A program made the translations under genes and the position numbers. This document shows, piece after piece, positions 1 through 9,166 of a DNA stretch of 64,000 bases (within the stretch, counting starts at the first letter, position 1; every line of letters starts with the position of its first letter). Source of the DNA: Ornithinimicrobium pratense (GTDB lineage: Bacteria > Actinomycetota > Actinomycetes > Actinomycetales > Dermatophilaceae). A model generated the notes under the pieces. It was not told where the DNA came from. It did no database searches and worked only from the letters and a program-made list of their open reading frames with translations. The stretch lies in NCBI RefSeq assembly GCF_008843165.1, contig NZ_CP044427.1, positions 1,984,001 to 2,048,000 of the forward strand, given 5' to 3'.

Positions 1-711
1 CGTGACAGTCGCGCCCCCGCTGATCCAGCGCCACCGTGCCCGGCCCCGCCTGCCGGGGGCGAGCCGGTACAGGACCGCCAGTCCGAGCGCCACCAGCGCG
101 GCGAGCCCGATCCAGACCCCGGCCAGGGCCGGTGCCCGCACCCAGGCCGGTGCCTCGGGCAGGACGCGCGAGACCAAGGCGCTGGCGGTAATCACCGCCC
201 CGAGGACCAGAGCGCCGCCGAGGACGAACGCCAGGGCCAGCGCGCTGCGGTGCAGCGCCCCCCGGGTCTCCTGCTCGCGGTAGGCCACCGTCAGTGCGTC
301 GATGAGGAACGTCATTGCCGTCATCGCTGTGCCGAGGGCGACCGCTAGCGCCAGTAGGCCGCGGACCGTGAGCAGCTGGGTCGACGCTTCGGTGATGGAC
401 ACCAGCTGATCGGCGAGGATCTCACCGACGGCCGGAGGCATGAGCGCCACGAGCCCGGAGAGGTGATCGAGGGCCTGGGCCGGGGTGTTGATGGCGCCGT
501 ACACCGACAACGCCGTCAGCAGCACCGGTGCCACGGACAGCACGGCGAAGAAGGCGACACCTGCGCTGTACAGAGGAAACTTGTCCTCAGCTATCCGCCG
601 GACCACCCGACGCACGATGAGCAGCCACCCCCGCAGCGGGATCTGCCGCGGCGCGACCGCACCGGCGCCCTCCACCCCAGACGGCGAGCCGTGCTGATCC
701 ATCTGCGCCAT
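1..711 (-). CDS. YihY/BrkB family inner membrane protein (3' end outside window)
   Basis: The protein is read leftward from an ATG at 711 and stays open to the window edge, so only the first 237 residues are seen. After a short hydrophilic start it has several hydrophobic helices. The segment LYSAGVAFFAVLSVAPVLLT (about residues 49-68) is the typical first membrane stretch of YihY/BrkB proteins, and GGATV at the edge begins a late helix. The family has about six membrane segments and no settled function; the name 'ribonuclease BN' attached to some members is historical. A second ATG at 702 is possible. It stands apart from the sseB group, with about 135 bp between them. Confidence 0.8.
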   Translation of the reverse strand, partial: MAQMDQHGSPSGVEGAGAVAPRQIPLRGWLLIVRRVVRRIAEDKFPLYSAGVAFFAVLSVAPVLLTALSVYGAINTPAQALDHLSGLVALMPPAVGEILADQLVSITEASTQLLTVRGLLALAVALGTAMTAMTFLIDALTVAYREQETRGALHRSALALAFVLGGALVLGAVITASALVSRVLPEAPAWVRAPALAGVWIGLAALVALGLAVLYRLAPGRRGRARWRWISGGATVT

Positions 712-846
712 GCCCCCAGTCTCACCCGGTCAGGTGGGTAACACACATCTGGACCGGCGCGCCAGCTCCACCGCGGCCGCGTGGGGTGACCCCTCAGCAC
801 GCCCCAGTCCGCGCTGCTGATGCAGACCCCGTGTCGAGTGCACACG

Positions 847-1650
847 TCAGCGCAACCGGAACCCCAGCGCGTCGATGCGGGTGCGGGTGTCCTGGTCATC
901 CGCCAGCCGCTCACCGATCACCGCGACCAGGGACTGCACCTGGCTCTGGGTCAGACCGGGCGTCAGTCGCAGCCGAACTTCCAGCTGGCCCCCTTCCCCG
1001 TCGGCGAGCTCGTGGCCCACGACGGCCGGCTCGTCCGCCACCGCGGCCGCCACCGCGGCCACCACCTTCGGGTCCTGGTGGGCAGGCGACCAGACCCGGC
1101 CCATCGCCAGGGCCCACACCATCGAGGGGCGCAAGGTGTATGCCGCGGGGCCAGGAGGGGCCGGCAGGTCCAGCGGGATGACCTCGCACCCCTCCTGCAC
1201 CGCCGCCAGCGCGGCCCGTTGGGCGCTCACCGGCACCGGCCGGGCCTCGGCGTTCCACGCCGCGAGGGCCGCAGTCGAGGTGAAGGCAGGCAACGCACGC
1301 TGGCCGTCGGGCGCGACAAGCGTGACCGAGGCCATGTCGCTCACCGCGTCGACCGGAATGCCCGAGGAATCGTCGATCTCACTGGGGACCGCCACGACCG
1401 GGACGATGAGGCGGGCCTCGGCCACCGCGGCCACCAGTTCCTGCTCGTCGCGCTCGGCGGCCGGGGTCACCAGCAGGTGCGCCAGTCGCGCATCGGCGGC
1501 GCCGGTGTCGGCATCGAACCCGGTGCCGGTCAGGGTGCGCCCTGCCCACGGGACGCCGGCGGTGTCGTGACCAGCCGCCGGCTCGTGCCCGGTGAAGCGG
1601 TGCCGCGCCTCGCCGCTCGGGTGGGGATCCTCGCTGGTCGGGTGGGTCAT
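847..1650 (-). CDS. SseB family protein
   Basis: A 267-residue soluble protein resembling the SseB N-terminal domain proteins found next to priA in many actinobacteria. The first 40 residues are polar and low in complexity. The conserved part includes a central LIVPVV strand and an ARPVPVSAQRAAL helix near the middle. The ATG at 1650 is chosen because GGAGGT lies 6 bases upstream and the codon overlaps the priA stop as ATGA, so the two are translationally coupled. The biochemical role of this family in actinobacteria is unknown. Earlier in-frame ATG 1656 would sit directly on the ribosome site. Confidence 0.75.
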   Translation of the reverse strand: MTHPTSEDPHPSGEARHRFTGHEPAAGHDTAGVPWAGRTLTGTGFDADTGAADARLAHLLVTPAAERDEQELVAAVAEARLIVPVVAVPSEIDDSSGIPVDAVSDMASVTLVAPDGQRALPAFTSTAALAAWNAEARPVPVSAQRAALAAVQEGCEVIPLDLPAPPGPAAYTLRPSMVWALAMGRVWSPAHQDPKVVAAVAAAVADEPAVVGHELADGEGGQLEVRLRLTPGLTQSQVQSLVAVIGERLADDQDTRTRIDALGFRLR

Positions 1651-2375
1651 CGGCATACCTCCAGGGCCTGCTCAAGAGTGAACTCGTCGTGGTAAAGGGC
1701 AGCCCCCAGGACCGCCTCGGTGACCCCCTGGCCGGTCAGGGCCCGCAGAGCGCGCAGGTCGGCGAGCTGCGCGATGCCTCCGGAGGCAATGACCCGGGAG
1801 GTGCCGAGCGCGGCGATCTCGGCGAAGAGGGTGACGTCGCTGCCCCTGCGTGATCCGTCGCGGGCAGCGTCAGCCACGAGAAGCCGTGAGGTCAACCCCA
1901 GCACCGGGTGGCCGGGGAGGAACTCCTGGGCGGGGCCCAGGTCCACCCGGGTCCCCCGGCTGACCACCCGCCCCTGCCGCACGTCGACGGCGGCGACGAC
2001 CCGGTCGCGCCCGTGGCGCGCGACCACGCTGGTGAGCAGGTCGACGTCGCCGAGGGTGGAGCTGGCCAGCACCAGTCGTGCGGCCTGCGTCCCCGCAGCC
2101 CAGTCGATGCTCGACGCCGTGCCCAACCCCCCGGAGAGCTGGACCGGCACCGGGAGACGCGCGGCCAGCGTGCCGAGCTGGTCCGCGTTGTCCCCCCGCC
2201 CGAAGGCCCGGTCCAGGTCGACCAGGTGGATCCACTGCGCACCCCGCTCGACCCAGCCCATCGCCACCCGGTACGGGTCGTCGATCCCGCCGTCGACCAC
2301 CTGGACGGCCCGGCCTGCGGCGACGTCCACCGCCGGCAGCAGGGTCAGCGGCGGGCCGGCGGCAACTGGGGTCAC
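1647..2375 (-). CDS. priA: Bifunctional phosphoribosyl isomerase PriA (HisA/TrpF)
   Basis: A 242-residue (beta/alpha)8 isomerase. It starts with the HisA/PriA signature LLPAVDVAAGRAVQVVDGG and carries HLVDLDRAF, QLSGG and VIASGGI phosphate-binding loops. Actinobacteria use PriA for the ProFAR isomerization of histidine synthesis and often also for PRA isomerization in tryptophan synthesis; dual use here is inferred from the lineage. The GTG at 2375 forms a GTGA overlap with the upstream gene, so the longer open frame to 2435 is not used. Other his genes are not seen in the window. Confidence 0.92.
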   Translation of the reverse strand: MTPVAAGPPLTLLPAVDVAAGRAVQVVDGGIDDPYRVAMGWVERGAQWIHLVDLDRAFGRGDNADQLGTLAARLPVPVQLSGGLGTASSIDWAAGTQAARLVLASSTLGDVDLLTSVVARHGRDRVVAAVDVRQGRVVSRGTRVDLGPAQEFLPGHPVLGLTSRLLVADAARDGSRRGSDVTLFAEIAALGTSRVIASGGIAQLADLRALRALTGQGVTEAVLGAALYHDEFTLEQALEVCR

Positions 2376-3001
2376 GGGAGGCCACCCAGCTCGCGCCGCA
2401 GCCGCACCGAGTCCCGGACCGCGTCCTCGAACCACCCGACCTGGCGCCGGTCGGGCTCGCGATCGGTTGCGCCGGGCAGGGAGTCCACGTGGTCGGGGTG
2501 CTCCAGGAGACGGGTGCCGGGCAGGTCAAGGGTGGCCATCACGGCCATCAGCATCCGCGCGGGCCGCACCCGGGTCTCGTGCAGCAGCTCCACCAGCTCA
2601 TCGCGCACACGCGGTGCGGCGCCGGCCAGAGACACCATCTCGGCGGGGCCGGCCAGTTCCAGCCCCGGCGGCCGCAGCAGGCCCACGTCCGGCTCCCATA
2701 CCACCCAGCGCAGCACCCTGCGCCGACCCGGGGGATGCACGGTGATGACCGCACGGCCGTCGATCTCGAAGAACCCCAGCCCCGGTCCCGCCTTGGGCCC
2801 CAGCGCCCGCGCGGCCAGCAACAACGCGCCGTCGTCGTAGGGCTCACCGGTCCGCGACGGCCCGCGGGCCACCACGCCGACCCAACCCGCCAGCGGCGCG
2901 ACGGTCACGGGGACCACACCGCCGGCGACCCAGGAGTCCACCTCGCGCCGAGGGCCGGCGGCCAGGACGAGGGCTGCCTGCGAGGGGTCGGAGCGGGTCA
3001 C
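2372..3001 (-). CDS. Conserved-looking hypothetical protein between glnE and priA
   Basis: A 209-residue protein I cannot assign. It begins at GTG 3001, 9 bp after the glnE stop, and its stop overlaps the priA start as GTGA, so it is probably cotranscribed with both. The N-terminal half is hydrophobic and beta-rich, with a VVARGPSRTGEPYDDGALLL stretch. The C-terminal third is helical and charged and ends in RRELGGLP. No signal peptide, membrane helix, cysteine pair or obvious catalytic motif is seen. Codon use matches its neighbours. Confidence 0.7.
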   Translation of the reverse strand: MTRSDPSQAALVLAAGPRREVDSWVAGGVVPVTVAPLAGWVGVVARGPSRTGEPYDDGALLLAARALGPKAGPGLGFFEIDGRAVITVHPPGRRRVLRWVVWEPDVGLLRPPGLELAGPAEMVSLAGAAPRVRDELVELLHETRVRPARMLMAVMATLDLPGTRLLEHPDHVDSLPGATDREPDRRQVGWFEDAVRDSVRLRRELGGLP

Positions 3002-3010
3002 CGGGCCATC

Positions 3011-6000
3011 CTACGGATCGTCCGGGGCCCCTCCAGGACGGCCGCGCCGGTCAGGATCCTGGTCCTCCTCGGGCGTCAGCGGGTTCTCCACCCCGGGGCG
3101 ACGGGTGGTCGGGCCGGGCGGGCGGGGGCGCCCGAAGGCGCCGGTGCCGAAGGGGGCCGCGTGGGGCCGCCCGGTGGGGGTCTGAGGCCGACCGAACCCA
3201 CCCCCGCCCCCGCGGGTGTCAGCCGGCCGGGTGGCGCCAAATCTGCGCGGGGGTTGATGAGACCCGGTCTCCGCCGACGCACCGACCCTGGGTGGCCGGT
3301 CACCATAGAAGAGCCGCTCGACGACCACCCGGGCGCGCCGCGCCACCCGTCGCCAGTCCTGGGCCAGCTCGCCCCCACGGCCGGCCTCGTGCAGCATCAC
3401 CCGCGCCATGCCCTCGGCGTCGCGTGCGTCGCTGGGCACGCTGTCCACCGGTCGACCCCGCCACACGATGCCCGCGTCCCGCAGCTGGGAGGCCATCCGC
3501 CAGGCGTCGAGCAGCTGGCCCGCGTCCTGCCGTGACATCAGCCCGGCCTCCGCCGCCGCCTGCAGTGCCTCGACCGTGCCGGGCGTGCGCAACCCCGGGT
3601 GCGCGTGGGCGTGCTGGAGCTGAAGCAGCTGGATGACCCACTCGACGTCCGAGAGCCCCCCGAGCCCCAGCTTCAGGTGGGTTCGCGGGTCTGCGCCCCG
3701 GGGCAGCCGTTCGGCCTCCATCCGTGCCTTGAGCTTGCGGATCTCCCGCACCGCGGCCCCACTGATCCCATCCTCTGGCCAGCGCAGCGGCTCGATAAGG
3801 TCGACGAAGCGCTCCCCCAGTTCAGGGTCCCCGGCCACCGGTCGCGCTCGCAGCAGGGCCTGCGACTCCCACCCCGCCGACCAACGTTCGTAGTAGCTGC
3901 GGTAGCCCTCCAAGCTGCGCACGATCGGGCCGCCCTTGCCCTCGGGGCGCAGGCTGGCGTCCAGCTCCAGCACCGGGTCGGGACCGGCGCCGGCCAGACC
4001 CTGGCGCAGCCCGCTGACGATCTCGGTCGCCTGCGCCCCGGCCACCTCGGGGTCGGCACCGGGTAGTGGGTCGTGGACGAACAGCACATCGGCGTCGCTG
4101 GCGTAGCCGACCTCACGGCCCCCTAGCCGACCCATCCCCACCACCAGCATCCTCGTCGCAGCGTCCTCGCCCCTACGCTCCAGCACCCCGCGTTGGGCGA
4201 CCTCCAGGGCGACGTCGAGGTAGGCCTCGGTGAGGTCGCTGAGGGCGGACCGCACGGTCTCGCCGGCCCAGCCCGCGGTGACGTCGCCCAGGACGATCCG
4301 CACCAGCTCGCGAGCCCGCACCGAGCGGAGCGCCGCGAAGGCCTCCTCGGGGGTGGCGCGACGCCTGGCCGCCGTGGTCATCCGCGCCAGGACGGTGTTC
4401 TTGTCGGGTGCGACGAAGGCACCCTCGTCGCCGAGCAGGGCGACCGTCTCCGGGCTGCGGATGAGCAGGTCCACGGCATACCGGCTGGAGGAGAGGACGC
4501 GGGCCAGGCGCTGGGCGGCCGTCCCCTCGTCCCGCAGCATGCCGAGGTACCAGTGGGTGGTGCCCAGCTTGTCGCTGATCCTCCGGAAGGCGAGCAACCC
4601 GGAGTCCGGGTCGGCGCCGTCGGCGAACCAGGACAGCATGACCGGCAGCAGGTGCCGCTGGATGGTGGCCCGCCGGCTTACGCCCTCAGTGAGCGAGACG
4701 AGGTGCTGCATGGCACCGGCCGGGTCTTGGAAGCCCAACGCCGCCAGCCGTACCCGGGCAGCCTCCGGTGACAGCGTGGCCTCGTCTGTGGACAACCGGG
4801 CCACCGCGGACAGCAGCGGCCGGTAGAAGAGGCGCTCGTGCAACCGGCGGACGTCCCGCTGGACCGAGCGCCACCTCGCCAGGACGGCCCGGTCGGCCTC
4901 TCCGCGCTCCCCCAGCGAGCGGCCCAGGCGGCGCAGGTCGGCTTCCGCGGTGGGCATCAGGTGCGTGCGGCGCATCCGGTGCAGCTGGACCCGGTGCTCC
5001 AGGGTGCGCAGCAACCGGTATGCCGGGTCGAGCACCTTCAGGTCGTCGCGCCCGACGTACCCGCCGTCGGTCAGGGCCCGGAGCGCCTCCAGCGTGCTGC
5101 CGGAGCGCAGGGTCTCGTCGGTGCGCCCGTGGACCAGCTGCAGCAGCTGGACGCTGAACTCGATGTCGCGCAGCCCGCCCGGACCCAGCTTGAGCTGTCG
5201 GTCAGCCTCCTGCTTCTTCACGTGCTGCTCGACGCGTCGTCGCATCGCCTGGACGTCCTCGACGAAGTTCTCCCGTCCGGCGGCCTCCCAGACCAAAGGG
5301 GTAACCATCTCCAGCCACGCCTTGCCCGGGCCGGGGTCACCGGCGACCACCCGGGCCTTGAGCAGGGCCTGGAACTCCCAGGTCTTGGCCCACCGCTCGT
5401 AGTACTCCTTGTGGGAGCGCAGCGAGCGGATGAGAGGCCCCCGCTGGCCCTCGGGGCGCAGGGCAGCATCCACCTGCCACAGCGTGCCCTCGTCGGTGGA
5501 CTGCCCGCAGATGCGCATCACGGCACTGGCCAGGCTGGTGCCGACCTGGGTGACCTCCTCCTCGGCGGTGCCCTGACGGGGCGCGGCGAGGAAGATCACG
5601 TCCACGTCGCTGATGTAGTTCAGCTCCCGCCCGCCGGTCTTGCCCATCCCGATGACCGTGAAGTCGACCCCCTCCTCCCCCGGGGTCTCAGCCCGGGCCA
5701 GCAGCACCGCGCCTTGCAGCGCGGCCGAGGCCAGGTCGGCTAGGGCGCCGGACACGGCCGGCATGAGGGCCACCGGGTCCTCGCTGGTCAGATCGGCGCA
5801 GGCGATGCGCAGCAGCTGGCGACGGTAGGCGATCCGCAGGGCATCCGGGCCTTCCGGGCTGTCTCCGCGCAGACCCTGGACGGCCTCGACGACATCCCGG
5901 GCTTCGGGGGCAAGCGGCTCGGCGACGTCGGCGACATGGGCGGGGTGGCGCAGCAGGTGCTCGCCGAGCGCCGCTGACCCGCCCAGCAGGGCCAGCAGCC

Positions 6001-6358
6001 GCAGGCGCCCCTGGCCGCCGGCGAGCACCACGGGCCGGACGTGCTCGTCGCACCGGTCACCATCGGCCCCGGAGCTGCGGGGGTCGAGCAGGCGGACCAG
6101 CCCCAGCAGGGCCCCGTCCGGGTCGGCGGTCGTCCCCAGCTCGATGGCGAGCTGGGCGGCGGACAGATCCTCGGAGCCGGGAGCAGCCCGAAGGTGCTCG
6201 GCGACCTCGTCGAGCAAGGTGGCCGCCCGACGGCCGTCGCTGAAGCCAGCCCGGGCCAAGACTGCCTGCCCGACCCGGTCCGGGTCGCCCTGGTCCCTGC
6301 CCCCGCGGGGGCGCCGGGCCGTCGAGTCGTGGGTCGCAGGGCTCACCGCTGGGCTCAC
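3011..6358 (-). CDS. glnE: Bifunctional glutamine synthetase adenylyltransferase/deadenylase GlnE
   Basis: This enzyme attaches AMP to, and removes it from, glutamine synthetase I according to nitrogen status. It has the expected duplicated architecture. An N-terminal nucleotidyltransferase has GMGKTGGRELNYISDVD near residue 236. A second has GMGRLGGREVGYASDAD near 742. Each is followed by a helical GlnD/GlnE-type domain with KLGPGGLRDIEF and KLGLGGLSDVEW. The GTG at 6358 overlaps the glnA2 stop as GTGA, giving 1115 residues. That is about 100 more than usual homologues, because after VVVERLFYGDR there is a Gly/Pro/Arg-rich tail of about 90 residues that looks disordered. The stop is TAG. Confidence 0.95.
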   Translation of the reverse strand: MSPAVSPATHDSTARRPRGGRDQGDPDRVGQAVLARAGFSDGRRAATLLDEVAEHLRAAPGSEDLSAAQLAIELGTTADPDGALLGLVRLLDPRSSGADGDRCDEHVRPVVLAGGQGRLRLLALLGGSAALGEHLLRHPAHVADVAEPLAPEARDVVEAVQGLRGDSPEGPDALRIAYRRQLLRIACADLTSEDPVALMPAVSGALADLASAALQGAVLLARAETPGEEGVDFTVIGMGKTGGRELNYISDVDVIFLAAPRQGTAEEEVTQVGTSLASAVMRICGQSTDEGTLWQVDAALRPEGQRGPLIRSLRSHKEYYERWAKTWEFQALLKARVVAGDPGPGKAWLEMVTPLVWEAAGRENFVEDVQAMRRRVEQHVKKQEADRQLKLGPGGLRDIEFSVQLLQLVHGRTDETLRSGSTLEALRALTDGGYVGRDDLKVLDPAYRLLRTLEHRVQLHRMRRTHLMPTAEADLRRLGRSLGERGEADRAVLARWRSVQRDVRRLHERLFYRPLLSAVARLSTDEATLSPEAARVRLAALGFQDPAGAMQHLVSLTEGVSRRATIQRHLLPVMLSWFADGADPDSGLLAFRRISDKLGTTHWYLGMLRDEGTAAQRLARVLSSSRYAVDLLIRSPETVALLGDEGAFVAPDKNTVLARMTTAARRRATPEEAFAALRSVRARELVRIVLGDVTAGWAGETVRSALSDLTEAYLDVALEVAQRGVLERRGEDAATRMLVVGMGRLGGREVGYASDADVLFVHDPLPGADPEVAGAQATEIVSGLRQGLAGAGPDPVLELDASLRPEGKGGPIVRSLEGYRSYYERWSAGWESQALLRARPVAGDPELGERFVDLIEPLRWPEDGISGAAVREIRKLKARMEAERLPRGADPRTHLKLGLGGLSDVEWVIQLLQLQHAHAHPGLRTPGTVEALQAAAEAGLMSRQDAGQLLDAWRMASQLRDAGIVWRGRPVDSVPSDARDAEGMARVMLHEAGRGGELAQDWRRVARRARVVVERLFYGDRPPRVGASAETGSHQPPRRFGATRPADTRGGGGGFGRPQTPTGRPHAAPFGTGAFGRPRPPGPTTRRPGVENPLTPEEDQDPDRRGRPGGAPDDP

Positions 6359-7683
6359 AGGTGGAGCAGGTAACGGTCCAGCTCGAACTGCGTCACCTGA
6401 GAGCGGTAGTCGCCCCACTCCTGCCACTTGTTGCGCAGGTAGAAGTCGAAGACCTGCTCCCCCAGCACCTCGGCAGCCAGCTCGGAGCCCTCCATGATGG
6501 CCACCGCCTCCCCCAGGCTCTGCGGCAGCGGGTCGATGCCCATCGCGCGTCGCTCGGCGTCGGTGAGCGCCCAGACGTCGTCCTCGGCCTCGGGCGGCAG
6601 GTCGTAGCCGTTGCGAATCCCCCGCAGCCCGGCCGAGAGCACCATGGCGAAGGTGAGGTAGGGGTTGCAGGCGGAGTCCAGGGACCGCAGCTCGATCCGT
6701 TTGGAGTGCCCCTTGCCGATCGAGTACATCGGCACGCGCAGGAGGGCCGAGCGGTTGTTGTGGCCCCAGCAGACGTAGGCCGGGGCCTCACCGCCGCCCC
6801 AGAGCCGCTTGTAGGAGTTGACCCACTGGTTGGTGACCGCGCAGATCTCCCGGCTGTGGGCCAGCACACCCGCCATGAACTGCCGACCGGTCTGGGACAG
6901 CTCGTAGTCGGCACCCGGCTCGTAGAAGGCGTTGGTGTCGCCCTCGAACAGCGAGACGTGGGTATGCATGCCCGAGCCCGGGTGCGCGGCCAACGGCTTG
7001 GGCATGAAGGTGGCGAAGGCCTGCTCCTGTAGCGCCACCTCCCGCACGACCGTGCGGAAGGTCACGATGTTGTCGGCCATCGACAGGGCGTCGGCGTAGC
7101 GCAGGTCGATCTCCTGCTGCCCCGGCCCGCCCTCGTGGTGGCTGAACTCCACGGAGATGCCGCTCTGCTCCAGCATCTCGATCGCCGCGCGGCGAAAGTC
7201 GTGGCCGTCGCCGCGGGCGACGTGGTCGAAGTAGCCCGCCTGGTCCACAGGTACCGGCCCGACCGTACGGTCGTAGGGCTCCTTGAACAGGTAGAACTCG
7301 ATCTCGGGGTGGGTGTAGAAGGTGTAGCCGTCCTCGCCCGCCGCGGCGAGCGCGCGGCGCAGGATGTGCCGCGAGTCAGTTGCGGCCGGGCTGCCGTCGG
7401 GCATGTGGATGTCGCAGTACATCCGGGCCGTGTGCCCTCGCCACGGCAGCACCTGGAAGGTGTCCGCGTCGGGTTGGACGATCATGTCGGCCTCGTAGAC
7501 CCGGGTGAAGCCCTCGATGACACTGCCGTCCAGGCCGATGCCCTCGGTGAACGCCTGCTCGAGCTCGGCCGGCGCGACCGCTACGGACTTCAAGGTGCCC
7601 AGGATGTCGGTGAACCAGAGCCGGACGAAGCGGATGTCCCGCTCCTCGATCGTGCGAAGGACGTACTCCTGCTGGCGGTTCAT
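6355..7683 (-). CDS. glnA2: Type I glutamine synthetase, GlnA2-like
   Basis: A 442-residue glutamine synthetase, or gamma-glutamyl ligase of the same fold. It starts MNRQQEYVLRTIEERDIRFV, as GlnA2 proteins do. The beta-grasp region is followed by VIEGFTRVYEADM, the metal and ammonia-site motifs THPEIEFYLF and HHEGGPGQQEIDL, then HPGSGMHTHVSLF and the ATP-binding loop KRLWGGGEAPAYVCWG. Placement directly before glnE is the actinobacterial glnA2-glnE order. Some GlnA2-like paralogues are not true glutamine synthetases, so the substrate is inferred. The ATG at 7683 has GGATGAGG just upstream; an ATG at 7701 is possible. Confidence 0.9.
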   Translation of the reverse strand: MNRQQEYVLRTIEERDIRFVRLWFTDILGTLKSVAVAPAELEQAFTEGIGLDGSVIEGFTRVYEADMIVQPDADTFQVLPWRGHTARMYCDIHMPDGSPAATDSRHILRRALAAAGEDGYTFYTHPEIEFYLFKEPYDRTVGPVPVDQAGYFDHVARGDGHDFRRAAIEMLEQSGISVEFSHHEGGPGQQEIDLRYADALSMADNIVTFRTVVREVALQEQAFATFMPKPLAAHPGSGMHTHVSLFEGDTNAFYEPGADYELSQTGRQFMAGVLAHSREICAVTNQWVNSYKRLWGGGEAPAYVCWGHNNRSALLRVPMYSIGKGHSKRIELRSLDSACNPYLTFAMVLSAGLRGIRNGYDLPPEAEDDVWALTDAERRAMGIDPLPQSLGEAVAIMEGSELAAEVLGEQVFDFYLRNKWQEWGDYRSQVTQFELDRYLLHL

Positions 7684-7687
7684 GTCC

Positions 7688-8035
7688 TCATCCTGCCGCA
7701 TGGGGCAGGTCGGCCGCCGCCCGGCCGTAGTCCCGCGCGAGCCGTTCCAGATCGGCACGGTGGACCTGGAACCGGCAACCCGCCCCGGACGCCGCGACCT
7801 CGATCCCCTCCTGCTGCCAGCGCTCCTTCGCCCGGGCGAGCAGCAGGGCATACACGGTCCCGTCCCGGCGGGTCACCCGCCACCAGGGCACGCCCGAGCC
7901 CCACTCCCGCAGGATCCGCCCGACGTGCCGGGGCCCGGTGCCCACCAGCGCCCCGAGGTCGCCGTAGGACACCACCCGTCCCGGGGGCACCTGCTCCACG
8001 GCCCGCAGCACCCGCTCCACCAGCACCTCGTCCAC
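7688..8035 (-). CDS. Alkyltransferase-like protein (MGMT family, no catalytic Cys)
   Basis: A short DNA-binding protein of the O6-alkylguanine transferase C-domain fold. It shows VPPGRVVSYGDLGALVGTG and the recognition helix RHVGRILREWG. The usual PCHR active-site motif is PWWRV, so the accepting cysteine is replaced by tryptophan. Alkyltransferase-like proteins of this kind bind alkylated bases and hand them to nucleotide excision repair. The start is uncertain. GTG 8035 gives 115 residues and leaves a 43-bp divergent gap, while ATG 8080 would overlap the neighbouring start codon. It ends 4 bp before the glnA2 start. Confidence 0.82.
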   Translation of the reverse strand: MDEVLVERVLRAVEQVPPGRVVSYGDLGALVGTGPRHVGRILREWGSGVPWWRVTRRDGTVYALLLARAKERWQQEGIEVAASGAGCRFQVHRADLERLARDYGRAAADLPHAAG

Positions 8036-8078
8036 GTAGGGCAACCTACCGACCAACCCACCCCCTAGGCTCGGGGTC

Positions 8079-9080
8079 ATGAGCGGGCTGACGGTCGGGT
8101 ATGCGGCGATGCTGGAGCAGTTCCACCCCACGGAGGCGGTGGCGCTGACGGCGAGTGCGGAGGAGCACGGGTTCTCCGGCTGCATGGCCGCTGACCACTT
8201 CGCGCCGTGGGTGCCCACGCAGGGCCAGTCGGCGTTCGTCTGGAATGTGCTGACCGCGGTGGGCGAACGCACGGCCGGTGACCTCGGGCCCGGCGTGGTG
8301 TGCCCCAGCTTCCGCTGGCACCCGGCGGTCGTCGCGCAGGCGGCGGCCACCCTGGAGGCGATGTATCCCGGGCGGACCTGGCTGGGCGTCGGCGCCGGTG
8401 AGGCGCTCAACGAGCACGTCATCGCCGGGTACTGGCCCGAGGCGGGCGAGCGCTCCCGGCGGTTGTTCGAGGCGGTGGAGCTCATCCACCAGCTGTTCAC
8501 CACCTCCGCGCAGGGCAAGGACTCCAAGTGGTCCGGCGAGTTCTTCACGATGGAGACGACCCGGCTGTGGACGATGCCCGAGCAGGCGCCGCCCATCCTG
8601 GTCGCCACCGCCGGCCCGGTGAACGCCAGACGGACCGGCCGGCTGGCGGACGGCATCATCACCGTCGGCGCCCCGCACGGCAAGATCGAGATGCTCTTCG
8701 GCAAGTTCGCCGAGGGGGCCCGCGAAGCGGGCAAGGACCCTGACGCCATGCCCAAGGTGCTGCAGCTGCACCTGTCGTGGGCGGAGACCGACGAGGAGGC
8801 CCTGGCCAGCGCGATGACGGAGTGGCCCAACGGCGGGATGAAGTTCCCCAAGGCCGACATCCGCAGCCCGCACGACTTCGCGGAGATGGCCAAGCTCGTG
8901 CGCCCGGAGGACTTCGAGGGCCGGATGGTCATTTCTAGCGACCCGGACGTGCACCGGGCCCACATCCAGAGCTTCGTTGACCTCGGCTTCGACCGGGTCT
9001 ACCTGCACAACGTGGGCCGCAACCAGCAGCAGTGGCTGGAGGTCTTCGGGCGCGAGGTGCTGCCCAAGCTGCACCGTTGA
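8079..9080 (+). CDS. LLM class F420-dependent oxidoreductase (glucose-6-P dehydrogenase-like family)
   Basis: A 333-residue luciferase-like (beta/alpha)8 flavin/F420 oxidoreductase. It has the TIGR03557-type layout: an early VGYAAMLEQF strand, ASAEEHGFSGCMAADHFAPW, the GVGAGEALNEHVIAGYWP loop near 105-122, and VATAGPVNARRTGRLADG near 180. The family uses coenzyme F420, and some members oxidise sugars or fatty acids; the substrate here is unknown. The start ATG at 8079 is back to back with the upstream alkyltransferase-like gene on the other strand. No neighbouring F420 biosynthesis gene is seen. Confidence 0.85.
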   Translation: MSGLTVGYAAMLEQFHPTEAVALTASAEEHGFSGCMAADHFAPWVPTQGQSAFVWNVLTAVGERTAGDLGPGVVCPSFRWHPAVVAQAAATLEAMYPGRTWLGVGAGEALNEHVIAGYWPEAGERSRRLFEAVELIHQLFTTSAQGKDSKWSGEFFTMETTRLWTMPEQAPPILVATAGPVNARRTGRLADGIITVGAPHGKIEMLFGKFAEGAREAGKDPDAMPKVLQLHLSWAETDEEALASAMTEWPNGGMKFPKADIRSPHDFAEMAKLVRPEDFEGRMVISSDPDVHRAHIQSFVDLGFDRVYLHNVGRNQQQWLEVFGREVLPKLHR

Positions 9081-9166
9081 GGCATCACGGGGCACCGCGG
9101 CCAGCCGAGCCCGTCTGCGTCGACCCCCCGAGCCTGTCCACGTCGGCCCGGTCGCTCCGGTCCAGG

